A stretch of DNA of 64,000 bases, taken from positions 1 to 64,000 of the forward strand of contig NZ_JAKVIP010000015.1 of NCBI RefSeq assembly GCF_022601875.1, read 5' to 3'. Below, piece by piece: positions 54,167 to 63,186 of this stretch (the stretch's first letter is position 1; each line of letters starts with the position of its first letter). The position numbers and the translations under genes were made by a program. Source of the stretch: Chryseobacterium sp. SSA4.19. Its GTDB lineage: Bacteria > Bacteroidota > Bacteroidia > Flavobacteriales > Weeksellaceae. The notes beneath the pieces were generated by a model. It had not been told where the DNA came from. It made no database searches and was given only the letters and a program-made list of their open reading frames with translations.

Positions 54167-54811
54167 ATGAAAAAATTCATTAAAAATGTGATAATTATTT
54201 TCCTGCTTCTTTTCGTAGCAGGAATTATTTTTATCTTCTGGGCCAACTACACCATGAAAAAGGACAGTGAAAATTATGTATCCTATCAAATTACTGATGT
54301 GCCGACAATAAAAACAGCATTGTTGCTGGGGACAAGCAAGACTCTGAATAACGGCCAGCCCAATGCGTATTTTGATAACAGAATCGAAGCTGCATGGCAG
54401 TTGTATAGAAGTGGGAAAATACAATATATTATTGTCAGCGGGGACAACAGCAGAAAAGATTATAACGAACCCGAAGATATGCAGCAGGCTCTGATTAGGA
54501 AAGGAATACCTGAAAATTATATATTTATGGATTTTGCCGGATTCAGAACTCTGGATTCCGTGGTTAGAGCCAAAGAAATTTTCGGTCAGCATAAAATCAT
54601 TATTATTTCTCAGAAGTTTCATAATGAAAGAGCTGTATTTTTAGCCCGGCAAAACGGTATCGAAGCTTTCGGATATAATGCGAAAGATGTAAATAAATAC
54701 GCAGGTTTTAAAACGAACCTCAGGGAATACCTGGCAAAGGCGAAAGCTTATTACGATGTATTAACAGGCGTCGAACCGAAGTTCGGAGGACAGAAAGTCC
54801 TGATCCCTTAG
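54167..54811 (+). CDS. SanA/YdcF-like DUF218 membrane protein
   Basis: This encodes 214 residues. One N-terminal helix (NVIIIFLLLFVAGIIFIFWA) anchors a periplasmic DUF218 domain: TALLLGTSKTLNNGQPNAYF, YIIVSGDNSRKDYNEPEDM and FGQHKIIIISQKFHNERAVF. SanA-type proteins affect envelope integrity and vancomycin entry; the reaction is unknown. The ATG at 54167 is preferred to a TTG at 54143, which would overlap lspA. Confidence 0.85.
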   Translation: MKKFIKNVIIIFLLLFVAGIIFIFWANYTMKKDSENYVSYQITDVPTIKTALLLGTSKTLNNGQPNAYFDNRIEAAWQLYRSGKIQYIIVSGDNSRKDYNEPEDMQQALIRKGIPENYIFMDFAGFRTLDSVVRAKEIFGQHKIIIISQKFHNERAVFLARQNGIEAFGYNAKDVNKYAGFKTNLREYLAKAKAYYDVLTGVEPKFGGQKVLIP

Positions 54812-54867
54812 TTTTGATGACCTGTTACATTTTAAGATAAGTTTTATCATCTTTAGGTGGATTCCCT

Positions 54868-54875
54868 TAAATTTG
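54868..54875 (+). promoter_or_regulatory. -7 promoter element for trpS
   Basis: TAAATTTG (TAnnTTTG) lies 29 bases upstream of the trpS ATG. No clear TTG is found at the -33 position. Confidence 0.4.
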
Positions 54876-54904
54876 CAATTCATTAATTTATATAAATTTA
54901 AACA

Positions 54905-55873
54905 ATGTCAAGAATTCTTACCGGCATTCAAGCCACCGGAACCCCGCACCTTGGTAATTTGTTAGGTGCCATCATTCCTGCAATTGAACTTTCAAAGCAG
55001 GAAGGAAATGAATCATTTTTATTTATTGCAAATCTTCACTCTTTAACACAGATTAAAGATGCGAAAGAACTGAAACAGAATACCTACGAGATTGCTGCGG
55101 CTTGGCTTGCTTGTGGGCTGGATACTGAAAAAACCTACTTTTACAGGCAGAGTGATATCCCTGAAACCTGTGAACTTTCTTGGCATTTATCATGTTTTTT
55201 TCCGTACCAGAGACTTACTTTAGCGCATTCTTTTAAAGATAAAGCAGACCGTTTACAGGATGTCAATGCCGGCTTATTTACCTATCCGGTTTTAATGGCA
55301 GCTGATATTTTATTATATGATGCTGAAATTGTTCCTGTCGGGAAAGACCAGCTCCAGCATCTGGAAATTGCACGTGACGTAGCTTCCCGATTTAATAACC
55401 AGATGGGTGAAGTTTTTGTTCTGCCACAATCTGAGCTTCAGGAAAACACAAAATATGTTCCTGGAATTGATGGCCATAAAATGTCTAAATCCAGAGGAAA
55501 TATCATCAATATCTTTTTGCCGGAGAAAGATCTGAAAAAACAGGTAATGAGCATCGAATCTGACTCAAAATCACTGGAAGAACCGAAAGATCCTGAAACG
55601 GATAAGACTTTCGCTATTTATCAACTGATCGCAACTCCTGAACAGACGGAAGAATTGAGGGCAAAATATGTAGCGGGAAACTTTGGATACGGCCACGCTA
55701 AAAAAGAACTTTTGGACCTGATTTTGGTAAGGTTTGAAAAGGAAAGAGAACTGTTCTCCTATTATATGAACAATTTGGATGAACTTGAGACAAAACTTCA
55801 GGAAGGCGCAGCAAAGACAAGACTAATTGCTACCGAGACTATCACAAGAGTAAGAGCAAGCCTGGGAATTTAA
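54905..55873 (+). CDS. trpS: Tryptophanyl-tRNA synthetase
   Basis: The 322-residue class I synthetase charges tRNA(Trp). The HIGH-type motif is in GTPHLGNLLGAI near the start and KMSKS is in DGHKMSKSRGN. Length and order of elements are standard. It has its own -7 element and is followed by a perfect 14-bp hairpin shared with the convergent HAD gene. Confidence 0.96.
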   Translation: MSRILTGIQATGTPHLGNLLGAIIPAIELSKQEGNESFLFIANLHSLTQIKDAKELKQNTYEIAAAWLACGLDTEKTYFYRQSDIPETCELSWHLSCFFPYQRLTLAHSFKDKADRLQDVNAGLFTYPVLMAADILLYDAEIVPVGKDQLQHLEIARDVASRFNNQMGEVFVLPQSELQENTKYVPGIDGHKMSKSRGNIINIFLPEKDLKKQVMSIESDSKSLEEPKDPETDKTFAIYQLIATPEQTEELRAKYVAGNFGYGHAKKELLDLILVRFEKERELFSYYMNNLDELETKLQEGAAKTRLIATETITRVRASLGI

Positions 55874-55890
55874 ATGTCCTATTTACGATA

Positions 55891-55926
55891 AAAAAATTTC
55901 GGCGGCACCTTTGGTGCCGCCGAAAT
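55891..55926 (-). terminator. Intrinsic terminator adjoining the HAD gene stop
   Basis: ATTTCGGCGGCACC (55896-55909) pairs perfectly with 55913-55926 around a TTT loop. On the minus strand it begins immediately after the HAD gene stop and is followed by TTTTTTATCG. On the plus strand it lies 22 bases after trpS without a T-run, so it should act mainly on the minus strand. Confidence 0.82.
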
Positions 55927-56622
55927 CTATAAATATTCCCTGATCTGTAAGAGATGTTTAATCGTTTTCAGATCTTCCTGTTGAGGATTTTCATTAAATA
56001 CATCAAAGAAAATAACATCCATTCCGAAATTTTGAGCTCCTACAACATCTGCAACCCAATCATCACCAATCAGGATACTATTCTCTTTTGTAGCATCAGC
56101 AAGACTTAAAGAATACTCAAAAATCTCAGGTTTCGGCTTTCGTACACCTACTGTATCGGCACTGGTAATGGTCTGAAAATAACGGGCAATACCGGATAGA
56201 ATACACTTTCTTTCTGTTACTTCTTTGAAGCCATTGGAAATTATATGCAAAGTATATTTTTTAGATGTAAGATAATCCAAGATATATCCAGCTCCTTCTA
56301 CCAGTTCATTATGATTGAGGATTTTATCCAGGAAATGCTCTTCAAAATACATGGCAAGCGCTTCGTCGTTAATCCCAAAGTGGTTAAAGGTATCATAAAA
56401 ACGATGTTTTCTTAAATATTCTTTATCAATAATTCCGTCCCGGATATTCTCCCAAAGCTTTTCATTGATTTCATGATACACGAAATGAAATTCTTCAAAA
56501 TCGATATTGTATTTTAAGCTAATCTCTTCCTTTTCAAAAAGGCTTTTAATCGTAAGATAGGCATTTCTGCGATGGTCCCAGAGTGTATTGTCGAGGTCAA
56601 AAAAAATGTGCTGAATTTTCAT
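55927..56622 (-). CDS. HAD-family phosphatase (YjjG-like)
   Basis: The 231-residue phosphatase has HAD motif I FFDLDNTLWDH, motif II IISNGF, the motif III Lys in GVRKPKPEIFEY and motif IV IGDDWVADV. The set is closest to YjjG, a nucleoside 5'-monophosphatase that clears non-canonical pyrimidine nucleotides; the exact substrate is not proven here. The ATG at 56622 is chosen over a TTG 9 bases upstream. Confidence 0.88.
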   Translation of the reverse strand: MKIQHIFFDLDNTLWDHRRNAYLTIKSLFEKEEISLKYNIDFEEFHFVYHEINEKLWENIRDGIIDKEYLRKHRFYDTFNHFGINDEALAMYFEEHFLDKILNHNELVEGAGYILDYLTSKKYTLHIISNGFKEVTERKCILSGIARYFQTITSADTVGVRKPKPEIFEYSLSLADATKENSILIGDDWVADVVGAQNFGMDVIFFDVFNENPQQEDLKTIKHLLQIREYL

Positions 56623-56642
56623 ACAGCACAAAATTAATCAAT

Positions 56643-56777
56643 TTAATTTTTAGAAATCGGATAATTCTTGCTCTTGGTCTTTACAACCTCGAGGTTCTTT
56701 GAAAAGTTGAGCAAAAACTCAACCGTTTGTTTCTTTGGTTTCAAAGTGGTGACTTTTAAGGAATCATTTTTTCTCAT
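56643..56777 (-). CDS. 44-residue basic small protein
   Basis: The frame encodes MRKNDSLKVTTLKPKKQTVE followed by FLLNFSKNLEVVKTKSKNYP and ISKN. It is Lys-rich (11 of 44), with one possible short helix, and has no signal peptide. It fills most of the gap between the sigma factor and HAD genes on the same strand. Similar short proteins seem familiar to me from other Bacteroidetes, but I cannot verify this. No Shine-Dalgarno is visible, which is normal in this phylum. Confidence 0.5.
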   Translation of the reverse strand: MRKNDSLKVTTLKPKKQTVEFLLNFSKNLEVVKTKSKNYPISKN

Positions 56778-56828
56778 AGGCGAGTATATGTTTTTCCTTA
56801 AAAACGGGAATTTTCCGAAATTATTATC

Positions 56829-57419
56829 TTATCGTGTCAAGACAATGTGATTTTCATCCATGATTTTTCTCAGGTTTATCAAAGCATACCGTACTCTTCC
56901 CAACGTAGTATTAATACTCATGTTGGTATGATCTGCTATTTCTTTAAAACTAAGTCCGTCAAAAAACCTCAACTGAATCACTTCCTGCTGGTTTTTAGGA
57001 AGATACTGCAGCATTTTTAAAAGATCGTCCTGGATCTGATTGGTTACCAGCTGATCTTCAATATTCTCAGAAGGCTCTTTCAGCAAATCAAAAATAGAAT
57101 ATTCATCGGTTTCAAAAGTCGTTTCAGAAACTTTAATATTTTTTGATTTGGACCTGAAATGGTCAATAATAAGGTTATAAGCAATTCTTTTTGCCCAAAG
57201 GATAAATTTTCCTTCTTCGTTATAGCGTCCTTCTTTCAGCATAACAATGATCTTCATGAAGGTATCCTGAAAAACATCATTAGCTAAATCTTCATCATTA
57301 ATTTTATAAAAAATGAATGTAAAAAGTTCTCTCTGGTGGCGGTGAATAAGGGCTGACAACGCCTCTTCGTCTCCTTTCTGATAAAGGGAAATGAGTAAAC
57401 TATCCGATTTTGATTTCAT
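56829..57419 (-). CDS. ECF-type RNA polymerase sigma factor
   Basis: The 196-residue protein has region 2 (ALIHRHQRELFTFIFYKIND, DVFQDTFMKIIVML, WAKRIAYNLIIDHFR) and region 4 (LPKNQQEVIQLRFFDGLSFK, then TLGRVRYALINLRK). A linker of about 45 residues separates them. No anti-sigma gene is adjacent. The target promoters are unknown. It is 51 bases upstream of the small ORF. Confidence 0.9.
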   Translation of the reverse strand: MKSKSDSLLISLYQKGDEEALSALIHRHQRELFTFIFYKINDEDLANDVFQDTFMKIIVMLKEGRYNEEGKFILWAKRIAYNLIIDHFRSKSKNIKVSETTFETDEYSIFDLLKEPSENIEDQLVTNQIQDDLLKMLQYLPKNQQEVIQLRFFDGLSFKEIADHTNMSINTTLGRVRYALINLRKIMDENHIVLTR

Positions 57420-57614
57420 AACTTCTTCTCAATAAATATTTTTGCTGACAATCTGCTTCAGATATATTATCTGACATCAGCGGTAAATACAAAACAATTC
57501 TTCAGAGTAAAGTATAATCAATAGGCGGATACAATTTTCTATGGTGTAAATATAATAATTTTTTAATAACTGTTAAGCAATTATTAAATTTTTACAAGAA
57601 AAAATTAATAAAAA

Positions 57615-58106
57615 TCAATTAAACATGTCATGAATGAATGCAGTAGGGAGATTTAGTGTAAAATTAATATTCAGACCTCTAAGTTCTTTACCGTTTATTC
57701 CGCTGTTTCCTACCGGAAAAGCATATCCGCCGGTAAGATCCAGCAGACCGAAAAGGGTAAACCCTACTTTCGGAGCAATATATTTATTGGTAGCTTCCGC
57801 TCCCATCAGAAAATAATAAGAATGATAGAAGTCTACATTCTTCTGAAAATTCAACAGAATATCGGTTGAAACTTTCGGCATGATCGCAAATTCTGAATTC
57901 ACTGAACCCATCATGGCTGAACCTCCCAAACGGTAAATCACGTTATCATTGCTCAGGAAAAGCAACTTCCCCCCCACTTCACCAAAACTCTGATTCTGAT
58001 AGGTATAGCCTGCACTTATCATTTTGTGCATGGTGAGCTGCGCTTTGGTAAAATTTCCAAGGAAAAGCAGGATAAGAATGGTTATGGTGAATGTCGCGTT
58101 CTTCAT
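57615..58106 (-). CDS. Small exported beta-rich protein
   Basis: This encodes 163 residues. A signal peptide (TILILLFLGNFTKAQ) precedes short alternating strands with Gly/Tyr/Phe (ISAGYTYQNQSFGEVGGKLL, YYFLMGAEATNKYIAPKVGF), typical of small Bacteroidetes outer-membrane barrels. No named family was recognised. The stretch 57420-57614 upstream holds no gene that I can see. Confidence 0.72.
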   Translation of the reverse strand: MKNATFTITILILLFLGNFTKAQLTMHKMISAGYTYQNQSFGEVGGKLLFLSNDNVIYRLGGSAMMGSVNSEFAIMPKVSTDILLNFQKNVDFYHSYYFLMGAEATNKYIAPKVGFTLFGLLDLTGGYAFPVGNSGINGKELRGLNINFTLNLPTAFIHDMFN

Positions 58107-58131
58107 CTTCTATTTATTTATATGTAAAATT

Positions 58132-58164
58132 AAAAAAAACTGCCTTACCAGAAAGATAAAGCAG
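58132..58164 (-). terminator. Intrinsic terminator after metK
   Basis: On the minus strand CTGCTTTATC and GGTAAGGCAG form a 10-bp stem with two G-U pairs around a 5-nt loop, followed by eight T (complement of 58132-58139). It starts 24 bases after the metK stop. Confidence 0.75.
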
Positions 58165-58188
58165 CTAATATTATAATGGCAGACAAAA

Positions 58189-59469
58189 TTAAATCCCGAA
58201 AGCGGTTTTAATTTCGTCTACTTTGTCCAGCTTTTCCCATGTGAAGAACTCAAGGTTTTTTAAGGTAAGCTCCTTTTTCTGACCTTTGTTAAAAGTTTTG
58301 TCAGCTATATAGCTTTCTCTGCCCATATGTCCGTAAGAAGCCGTTTCCTGATAGATCGGATTTCTCAGTTTCAGATTCTGCTCAATGGCATAAGGTCTCA
58401 AATCGAAAATAGAAGTTACTTTTCTGGCGATTTCCCCGTCATTAAGCTCAACTTTTGAAGTTCCATACGTGTTGATGTACAAGCCACATGGCTCGGCCAC
58501 CCCGATTGCATAAGAAACCTGTACCAAAACTTCATCAGCCACTCCTGCAGCTACCAGGTTTTTAGCGATATGCCTTGTTGCATACGCCGCACTGCGGTCT
58601 ACTTTTGACGGATCTTTTCCTGAAAATGCACCCCCTCCGTGAGCTCCTTTTCCTCCATAGGTATCTACGATAATTTTTCTTCCCGTAAGACCTGTATCTC
58701 CGTGAGGTCCACCGATAACAAATTTACCGGTTGGGTTGATATGATAGGTAATCTGATCATTAAACAATGCTTTAATCTCTTCAGGCTGCTTGGCAACAAC
58801 TCTTGGGATTACGATATTCTTAATATCTTCACGGATTTTATTGAGCATTTCTTCCTCTGCACCAAAATCATCGTGCTGTGTAGAAACGACAATAGAATCG
58901 ATTCTTACCGGCTTATGGTCGTCAGAATATTCAATAGTCACCTGGCTTTTTGCATCCGGACGAAGATATTTAATATCCGTATTTTCTCTTCTGATCGCAG
59001 AAAGCTCCTTAAGAATAGTATGGGCAAGGTCTAAAGCCAGCGGCATATAATTAGCCGTTTCATTAGTGGCATATCCAAACATCATTCCCTGGTCTCCTGC
59101 GCCCTGAGCATTTGCTTTCGCTTCAAAAGATTCGTCGGTTACTGCTCTGTCAACTCCCTGGTTGATATCCGGAGACTGCTCATGAATTGCAGAAATTACC
59201 CCACACGAATCACCATTGAACATATACTCTCCTTTGGTGTATCCAATCCCGTTGATCACTTCCCTTGCAATAGTCTGCACATCAAGATAAGCATCAGACT
59301 TCACTTCACCGGCCAATACCACCTGCCCGGTAGTAACCAAGGTTTCACAGGCTACTTTAGAAGACTGGTCATATGCTAAAAAATGATCGATTAATGCATC
59401 GGAAATCTGATCGGCAATTTTATCCGGATGTCCTTCTGAAACGGATTCAGATGTAAATAAATAAGACAT
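58189..59469 (-). CDS. metK: S-adenosylmethionine synthetase
   Basis: The 426-residue enzyme makes SAM from methionine and ATP. Signatures are [16 protein letters not shown] near the N-terminus, [12 protein letters not shown] in the middle and [20 protein letters not shown] with the phosphate-binding Lys/Asp residues. It is about 40 residues longer than the E. coli enzyme, as is common in Bacteroidetes. Upstream on the same strand are a complete promoter and a SAM-II-type aptamer, so SAM itself should repress it. Confidence 0.97.
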   Translation of the reverse strand: MSYLFTSESVSEGHPDKIADQISDALIDHFLAYDQSSKVACETLVTTGQVVLAGEVKSDAYLDVQTIAREVINGIGYTKGEYMFNGDSCGVISAIHEQSPDINQGVDRAVTDESFEAKANAQGAGDQGMMFGYATNETANYMPLALDLAHTILKELSAIRRENTDIKYLRPDAKSQVTIEYSDDHKPVRIDSIVVSTQHDDFGAEEEMLNKIREDIKNIVIPRVVAKQPEEIKALFNDQITYHINPTGKFVIGGPHGDTGLTGRKIIVDTYGGKGAHGGGAFSGKDPSKVDRSAAYATRHIAKNLVAAGVADEVLVQVSYAIGVAEPCGLYINTYGTSKVELNDGEIARKVTSIFDLRPYAIEQNLKLRNPIYQETASYGHMGRESYIADKTFNKGQKKELTLKNLEFFTWEKLDKVDEIKTAFGI

Positions 59470-59542
59470 ATTATTCTATTTGTTTTAAATTAGAATTTAC
59501 GAAGAAAGCGGAAATACTGCCGAAAGGTCTAAAAAAGAAATA

Positions 59543-59592
59543 CTGTTTTAGCATTTTTTTATAGAGGTTGCAATCAGGTCAAATTTCCTCGT
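59543..59592 (-). ncRNA. SAM-II-type riboswitch upstream of metK
   Basis: On the minus strand, GAGG (59590-59587) and CCTC (59567-59564) form P1 around a 19-nt loop, the length found in the Sargasso metX aptamer. The loop contains ATTT, GACC and ATTGCAA at the same places as that RNA. Eleven nt after P1 comes GCTAAAA, and the following CAG can pair with CTG in the loop to form the pseudoknot. The aptamer lies about 75 nt upstream of the metK ATG, farther than usual for SAM-II. Confidence 0.82.
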
Positions 59593-59605
59593 TCGTAAAC
59601 GTCGA

Positions 59606-59637
59606 CAAATTTAAGTACTATTTTTTTAATACTCAAA
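59606..59637 (-). promoter_or_regulatory. Promoter of the metK riboswitch transcript
   Basis: The minus strand has TTTG (59637-59634), 20 bases, then TAAATTTG (59613-59606), a full Bacteroidetes -33/-7 promoter. Transcription would begin near 59600, just before the aptamer. Confidence 0.65.
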
Positions 59638-59700
59638 GTTTTTGTCTACTAATTATAATTTCCTGAAATTCGCTGCATATCAGCTTTTAACGTAAAAGAA

Positions 59701-60651
59701 TTATTGTGGCTTTATGCTTACAAATTCTTTCGGGTTTTCATGATAATTTAATTTTTTCTCTAATGAAGCTCTGATAGAATGAGACAATTCATCAATAATT
59801 TTCTGCTTGAATGTCGGCTTATAATAAATGATGCTGATTTCCCGGTATGGAAAAGGTTTTTTAAACCTGAAAACATTTTTCTTCTGTATTTCAGAAAGCT
59901 GGCTTAAAGCAAGCTCTGGCAAGATACTTATTCCGCCCACTTTATCAACCATATGTACCAAAGTCTGGATATTGGACGCCAGAAAATCCAGGTTCTTAGG
60001 CTTCAGTGTGTTTTCTTTCAGGTGGCATATGTTTTCAAACTGATTTCTCAGGCAATTTCCTTCTTCAAGCAACCACACTTTTTCAACGTTCAGGTCTTCC
60101 GGAACAACGTACGAGTTCTTCTTATTCGCTTCTGTATCAGAGCTGTAAATCATAAGTTCTTCATTGAACAGGAAATCCTGATAAAACTCATCTGCAGAAT
60201 CATAAGGTGTAGAAATGATTCCGGCATCTAATTCACCGGCTTTTAAAGCTTTGATAATATTATCGGTAGTCATTTCTTTCACATTCATCTGGATTTTCGG
60301 ATTATCTTCCAGGAACTTAAAAATTTCAGTCGGTAAAATAAAAGATGAAACCGTAGGGATAATTCCTACATTGATGGTTCCTCCCAAAATATTATTTAAC
60401 AGATTGGCTTTATTTCTCAATTCATTCACGGCCTCTATTATGACTTTAGCCTGATCAATAATCTGGAGCCCGACATCGGTAGTGCGTATCGGATGTGTTG
60501 TTCTGTCAAAAACTTTTACATCCAGTTCATCTTCGAATTTCTGTATCATTGCACTTAATGTAGGCTGGGTAATGAAGCAGGCCTGTGCAGCTTTACCAAA
60601 ATGTTTGTACTTATCTACAGCGATAAGATATTCCAATTGCTGAATGTTCAT
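59701..60651 (-). CDS. oxyR: OxyR-like LysR regulator
   Basis: The 316-residue LysR protein has an N-terminal winged HTH (FGKAAQACFITQPTLSAMIQ) and a C-terminal sensor domain. C200 and C209 in GNCLRNQFENICH match the redox Cys pair of OxyR (199 and 208 in E. coli) with identical 8-residue spacing, so peroxide should form the disulfide that activates it. The catalase gene is divergent, 131 bases away, the expected target. Confidence 0.93.
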   Translation of the reverse strand: MNIQQLEYLIAVDKYKHFGKAAQACFITQPTLSAMIQKFEDELDVKVFDRTTHPIRTTDVGLQIIDQAKVIIEAVNELRNKANLLNNILGGTINVGIIPTVSSFILPTEIFKFLEDNPKIQMNVKEMTTDNIIKALKAGELDAGIISTPYDSADEFYQDFLFNEELMIYSSDTEANKKNSYVVPEDLNVEKVWLLEEGNCLRNQFENICHLKENTLKPKNLDFLASNIQTLVHMVDKVGGISILPELALSQLSEIQKKNVFRFKKPFPYREISIIYYKPTFKQKIIDELSHSIRASLEKKLNYHENPKEFVSIKPQ

Positions 60652-60662
60652 CTGATTAATAT

Positions 60663-60679
60663 TATCTATTACAAAGATA
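60663..60679. promoter_or_regulatory. Dyad in the oxyR-catalase spacer, candidate OxyR site
   Basis: TATCT and AGATA are perfectly inverted across 7 bases, the half-site spacing of OxyR sites (ATAG-N7-CTAT in E. coli), though the bases differ. It begins 11 bases upstream of the oxyR start codon and could mediate autoregulation and catalase control. Confidence 0.4.
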
Positions 60680-60782
60680 TGATGTTTTTGCTTTCAGCAA
60701 TTAAAATTTCAGGTAAATTTGATAATTAGTACCTTTACATGATTGAATATAATTAATACATCATTGACACAAATATAACCCT

Positions 60783-62270
60783 ATGGATTCCAATAAATTA
60801 ACATTAAGCAACGGAGCTCCCTACTTTGAACACCAGGACTCACAAACGGTTGGTCCCAGAGGACCGGTTTTGCTGCAGGATTTTATCTTACAGGAAAATC
60901 TCGCTCACTTCGTAAGGGAAAGAATACCGGAAAGAGTGGTACATGCCCATGGAAGCGGAGCGTACGGAACTTTTACTATAACTCACGATATCAGTCAGTA
61001 CACAAAAGCTAAATTATTTTCAAAAATAGGGAATTCATGCAGGATGTTTGCCCGATTTTCTACTGTAGGCGGAGAAAGGGGAAGTGCAGATACGGCAAGA
61101 GATCCAAGGGGTTTTGCTTTAAAATTCTATACGGAAGACGGAAACTGGGATCTGGTAGGTAATAACACGCCTGTTTTTTTTATTAAAGATGCTAAAAAAT
61201 TCCCGGATTTCATCCACACCCAGAAAAGAGTTCCGAAAACAAATCTTAAAAGCGCTACCATGATGTGGGATTTTTGGAGCTTTAATCCGGAATCACTTCA
61301 TCAGGTGCTTATATTAATGTCAGACAGAGGGACGCCTTACGGCTACAGGCATATGCATGGTTTTGGCTCCCATACTTTCTCCATGATTAACGATAAAAAT
61401 GAAAGGGTCTGGGTAAAATTCCATTTTAAAACAAAACAGGGAATCAGGAACTTTACCGATGAGGAAGCGACTAAAATGGCCGGTGAAAACCCTGATTTCG
61501 CACAGGAAGATCTCTGCAGTTCTATTGAAGAAGGCAATTTTCCGAAATGGACGATGTACATCCAGGTAATGACAGAAGATCAGGCCAGAGATTTCAGATG
61601 GAATCCTTTCGATATTACAAAAGTATGGTTCCAGGGAGATTTCCCGTTGATAGAGGTCGGGGAAATGGAACTTAATGAAATACCTGCCAATTATTTTGCG
61701 CATGTAGAGCAATCTATTTTTTCACCCAGCAACCTGATCAACGGAATTAGTTTTTCTCCGGATAAAATGCTTCAGGGAAGATTATTTTCGTATCCTGACG
61801 CTCACCGGTACAGGGTCGGCGTTAATGCTCACCTTCTTGAAGTCAACCGATGCCCTTTTGCAGTCAATAACTATCAGCGGGACGGCTTTATGGCAGACTC
61901 AAGCTACTATCAGGACAAGCCCAACTATCATCCGAACAGTTTTGACGATATCAAACCTGATCCTTCCTATAAAAGCTTTGAATATGAACTGGACAGTGCA
62001 CATGTTGCCAGCTATAACAGGAATGAGAATGATGATGACCATTATACACAGCCCGGCCTGCTCTATTCAAAAGCCATGGGCCCTGAAGAAAGACAGCAGC
62101 TTGTAAAAAATATAGTAGGCAGCATGAATAAAATTACAGGACCGAAAAAAGATGAAATTATTAACCGGCAACTGTGCCATTTCTTCAGAGCTAACATTGA
62201 ACTTGGTATGAAAGTGGCAACCCAGCTGAATGTAGTTATTGATGCCAATATGATGAATCATCCTAAATAA
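60783..62270 (+). CDS. katA: Monofunctional heme catalase
   Basis: The 495-residue enzyme converts hydrogen peroxide to water and oxygen. Catalytic His H54 is in RVVHAHGSGAYGTF, Asn N127 in DLVGNNTPVFF, and the heme-ligand Tyr in RLFSYPDAHRYRVG (about 337). The length fits the small-subunit clade. No signal peptide is present, so it is cytoplasmic. It is divergent from oxyR and ended by a hairpin at 62295. Confidence 0.95.
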   Translation: MDSNKLTLSNGAPYFEHQDSQTVGPRGPVLLQDFILQENLAHFVRERIPERVVHAHGSGAYGTFTITHDISQYTKAKLFSKIGNSCRMFARFSTVGGERGSADTARDPRGFALKFYTEDGNWDLVGNNTPVFFIKDAKKFPDFIHTQKRVPKTNLKSATMMWDFWSFNPESLHQVLILMSDRGTPYGYRHMHGFGSHTFSMINDKNERVWVKFHFKTKQGIRNFTDEEATKMAGENPDFAQEDLCSSIEEGNFPKWTMYIQVMTEDQARDFRWNPFDITKVWFQGDFPLIEVGEMELNEIPANYFAHVEQSIFSPSNLINGISFSPDKMLQGRLFSYPDAHRYRVGVNAHLLEVNRCPFAVNNYQRDGFMADSSYYQDKPNYHPNSFDDIKPDPSYKSFEYELDSAHVASYNRNENDDDHYTQPGLLYSKAMGPEERQQLVKNIVGSMNKITGPKKDEIINRQLCHFFRANIELGMKVATQLNVVIDANMMNHPK

Positions 62271-62294
62271 TCATATCAATTCATAATTTCAGTT

Positions 62295-62328
62295 AAAAGG
62301 AAAAAAGATCACTATTTTTTCCTTTTTT
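62295..62328 (+). terminator. Intrinsic terminator after the catalase gene
   Basis: AAAAGGAAAAAA (62295-62306) pairs with TTTTTTCCTTTT (62315-62326) around an 8-nt loop. The stem is A-T rich and ends in T's. Confidence 0.6.
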
Positions 62329-62375
62329 ATTGCAAAAAATTTATAATTTGCATGGAATAATATTTTAAAGTGGAA

Positions 62376-63143
62376 ATGAGTTACGAAAATATATTATTAA
62401 ACAGGGAAGATAAAATATCGACCATCACTATAAACAGGCCTGAAAGCTTAAATGCATTAAATGCAAAAACAATTCAGGAGATAAGTACCGCTTTAGACGA
62501 ATTAAATTCTGATTCATCCTGCAAAGTCATTATTCTTACAGGAAGCGGAGAAAAGTCTTTTGTTGCCGGAGCAGACATTAAAGAATTCAGTGATTTTGGA
62601 CAGGAAAAGGCAGAAGAACTTGCACGAAACGGACAAAATACCTTATTTAATAAGATAGAAAATATGGCTAAGCCTGTCATTGCAGCTGTTAACGGCTTTG
62701 CATTAGGCGGCGGTCTTGAACTGGCTATGGCATGCCACATCAGATATGCATCTGAAAACGCCAGGCTTGGTCTTCCAGAAGTAACATTGGGGCTCATCCC
62801 AGGCTACGGCGGGACGCAAAGGCTTCCAAAGCTTGTAGGAAAAGGAATGGCCAACGAAATGATCTTCTCTGCCAAAATGGTTCCTGCCCAACGGGCAAAA
62901 GAAATCGGATTGGTAAATGAAATCTATCCTATTGAAGAATTAATAACCAAGACAAAAGAACTTGCCAACACAATTGCCAACAACTCACCTATGGCCATTG
63001 CAAAAGCGATTAATGCTGTTAACCTATCAGATACGGATCAAGGTTTTGAAACCGAAATCAGATATTTCGGAGAGCTTTTTGATCTGGATGATAAAAAAGA
63101 AGGAGTTTCTGCGTTCTTAGAAAAAAGAAAGCCTAAATTCTAA
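62376..63143 (+). CDS. Enoyl-CoA hydratase/isomerase-family protein
   Basis: The 255-residue crotonase-fold enzyme has the oxyanion loops AGADIKEF and GFALGGGLELAMACHI, and both hydratase Glu residues are present (in GGLELA and LPEVTLG), so hydration of enoyl-CoA is expected, probably short-chain. The ATG at 62376 was chosen over a GTG 6 bases upstream. No other beta-oxidation gene is next to it. Confidence 0.9.
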   Translation: MSYENILLNREDKISTITINRPESLNALNAKTIQEISTALDELNSDSSCKVIILTGSGEKSFVAGADIKEFSDFGQEKAEELARNGQNTLFNKIENMAKPVIAAVNGFALGGGLELAMACHIRYASENARLGLPEVTLGLIPGYGGTQRLPKLVGKGMANEMIFSAKMVPAQRAKEIGLVNEIYPIEELITKTKELANTIANNSPMAIAKAINAVNLSDTDQGFETEIRYFGELFDLDDKKEGVSAFLEKRKPKF

Positions 63144-63186
63144 CTGTTACCTTAATACAAATTATTTCGAAAATCAATGCTGCGGT

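Noticed and set aside
54116..54622. A 168-codon minus-strand frame across lspA and the DUF218 gene
   Set aside because: It is entirely antisense to two well-supported genes and resembles no protein family.
56668..56850. A 60-codon plus-strand frame between the HAD and sigma factor genes
   Set aside because: It is antisense to the more protein-like 44-codon minus-strand ORF and runs into the end of the sigma factor gene.
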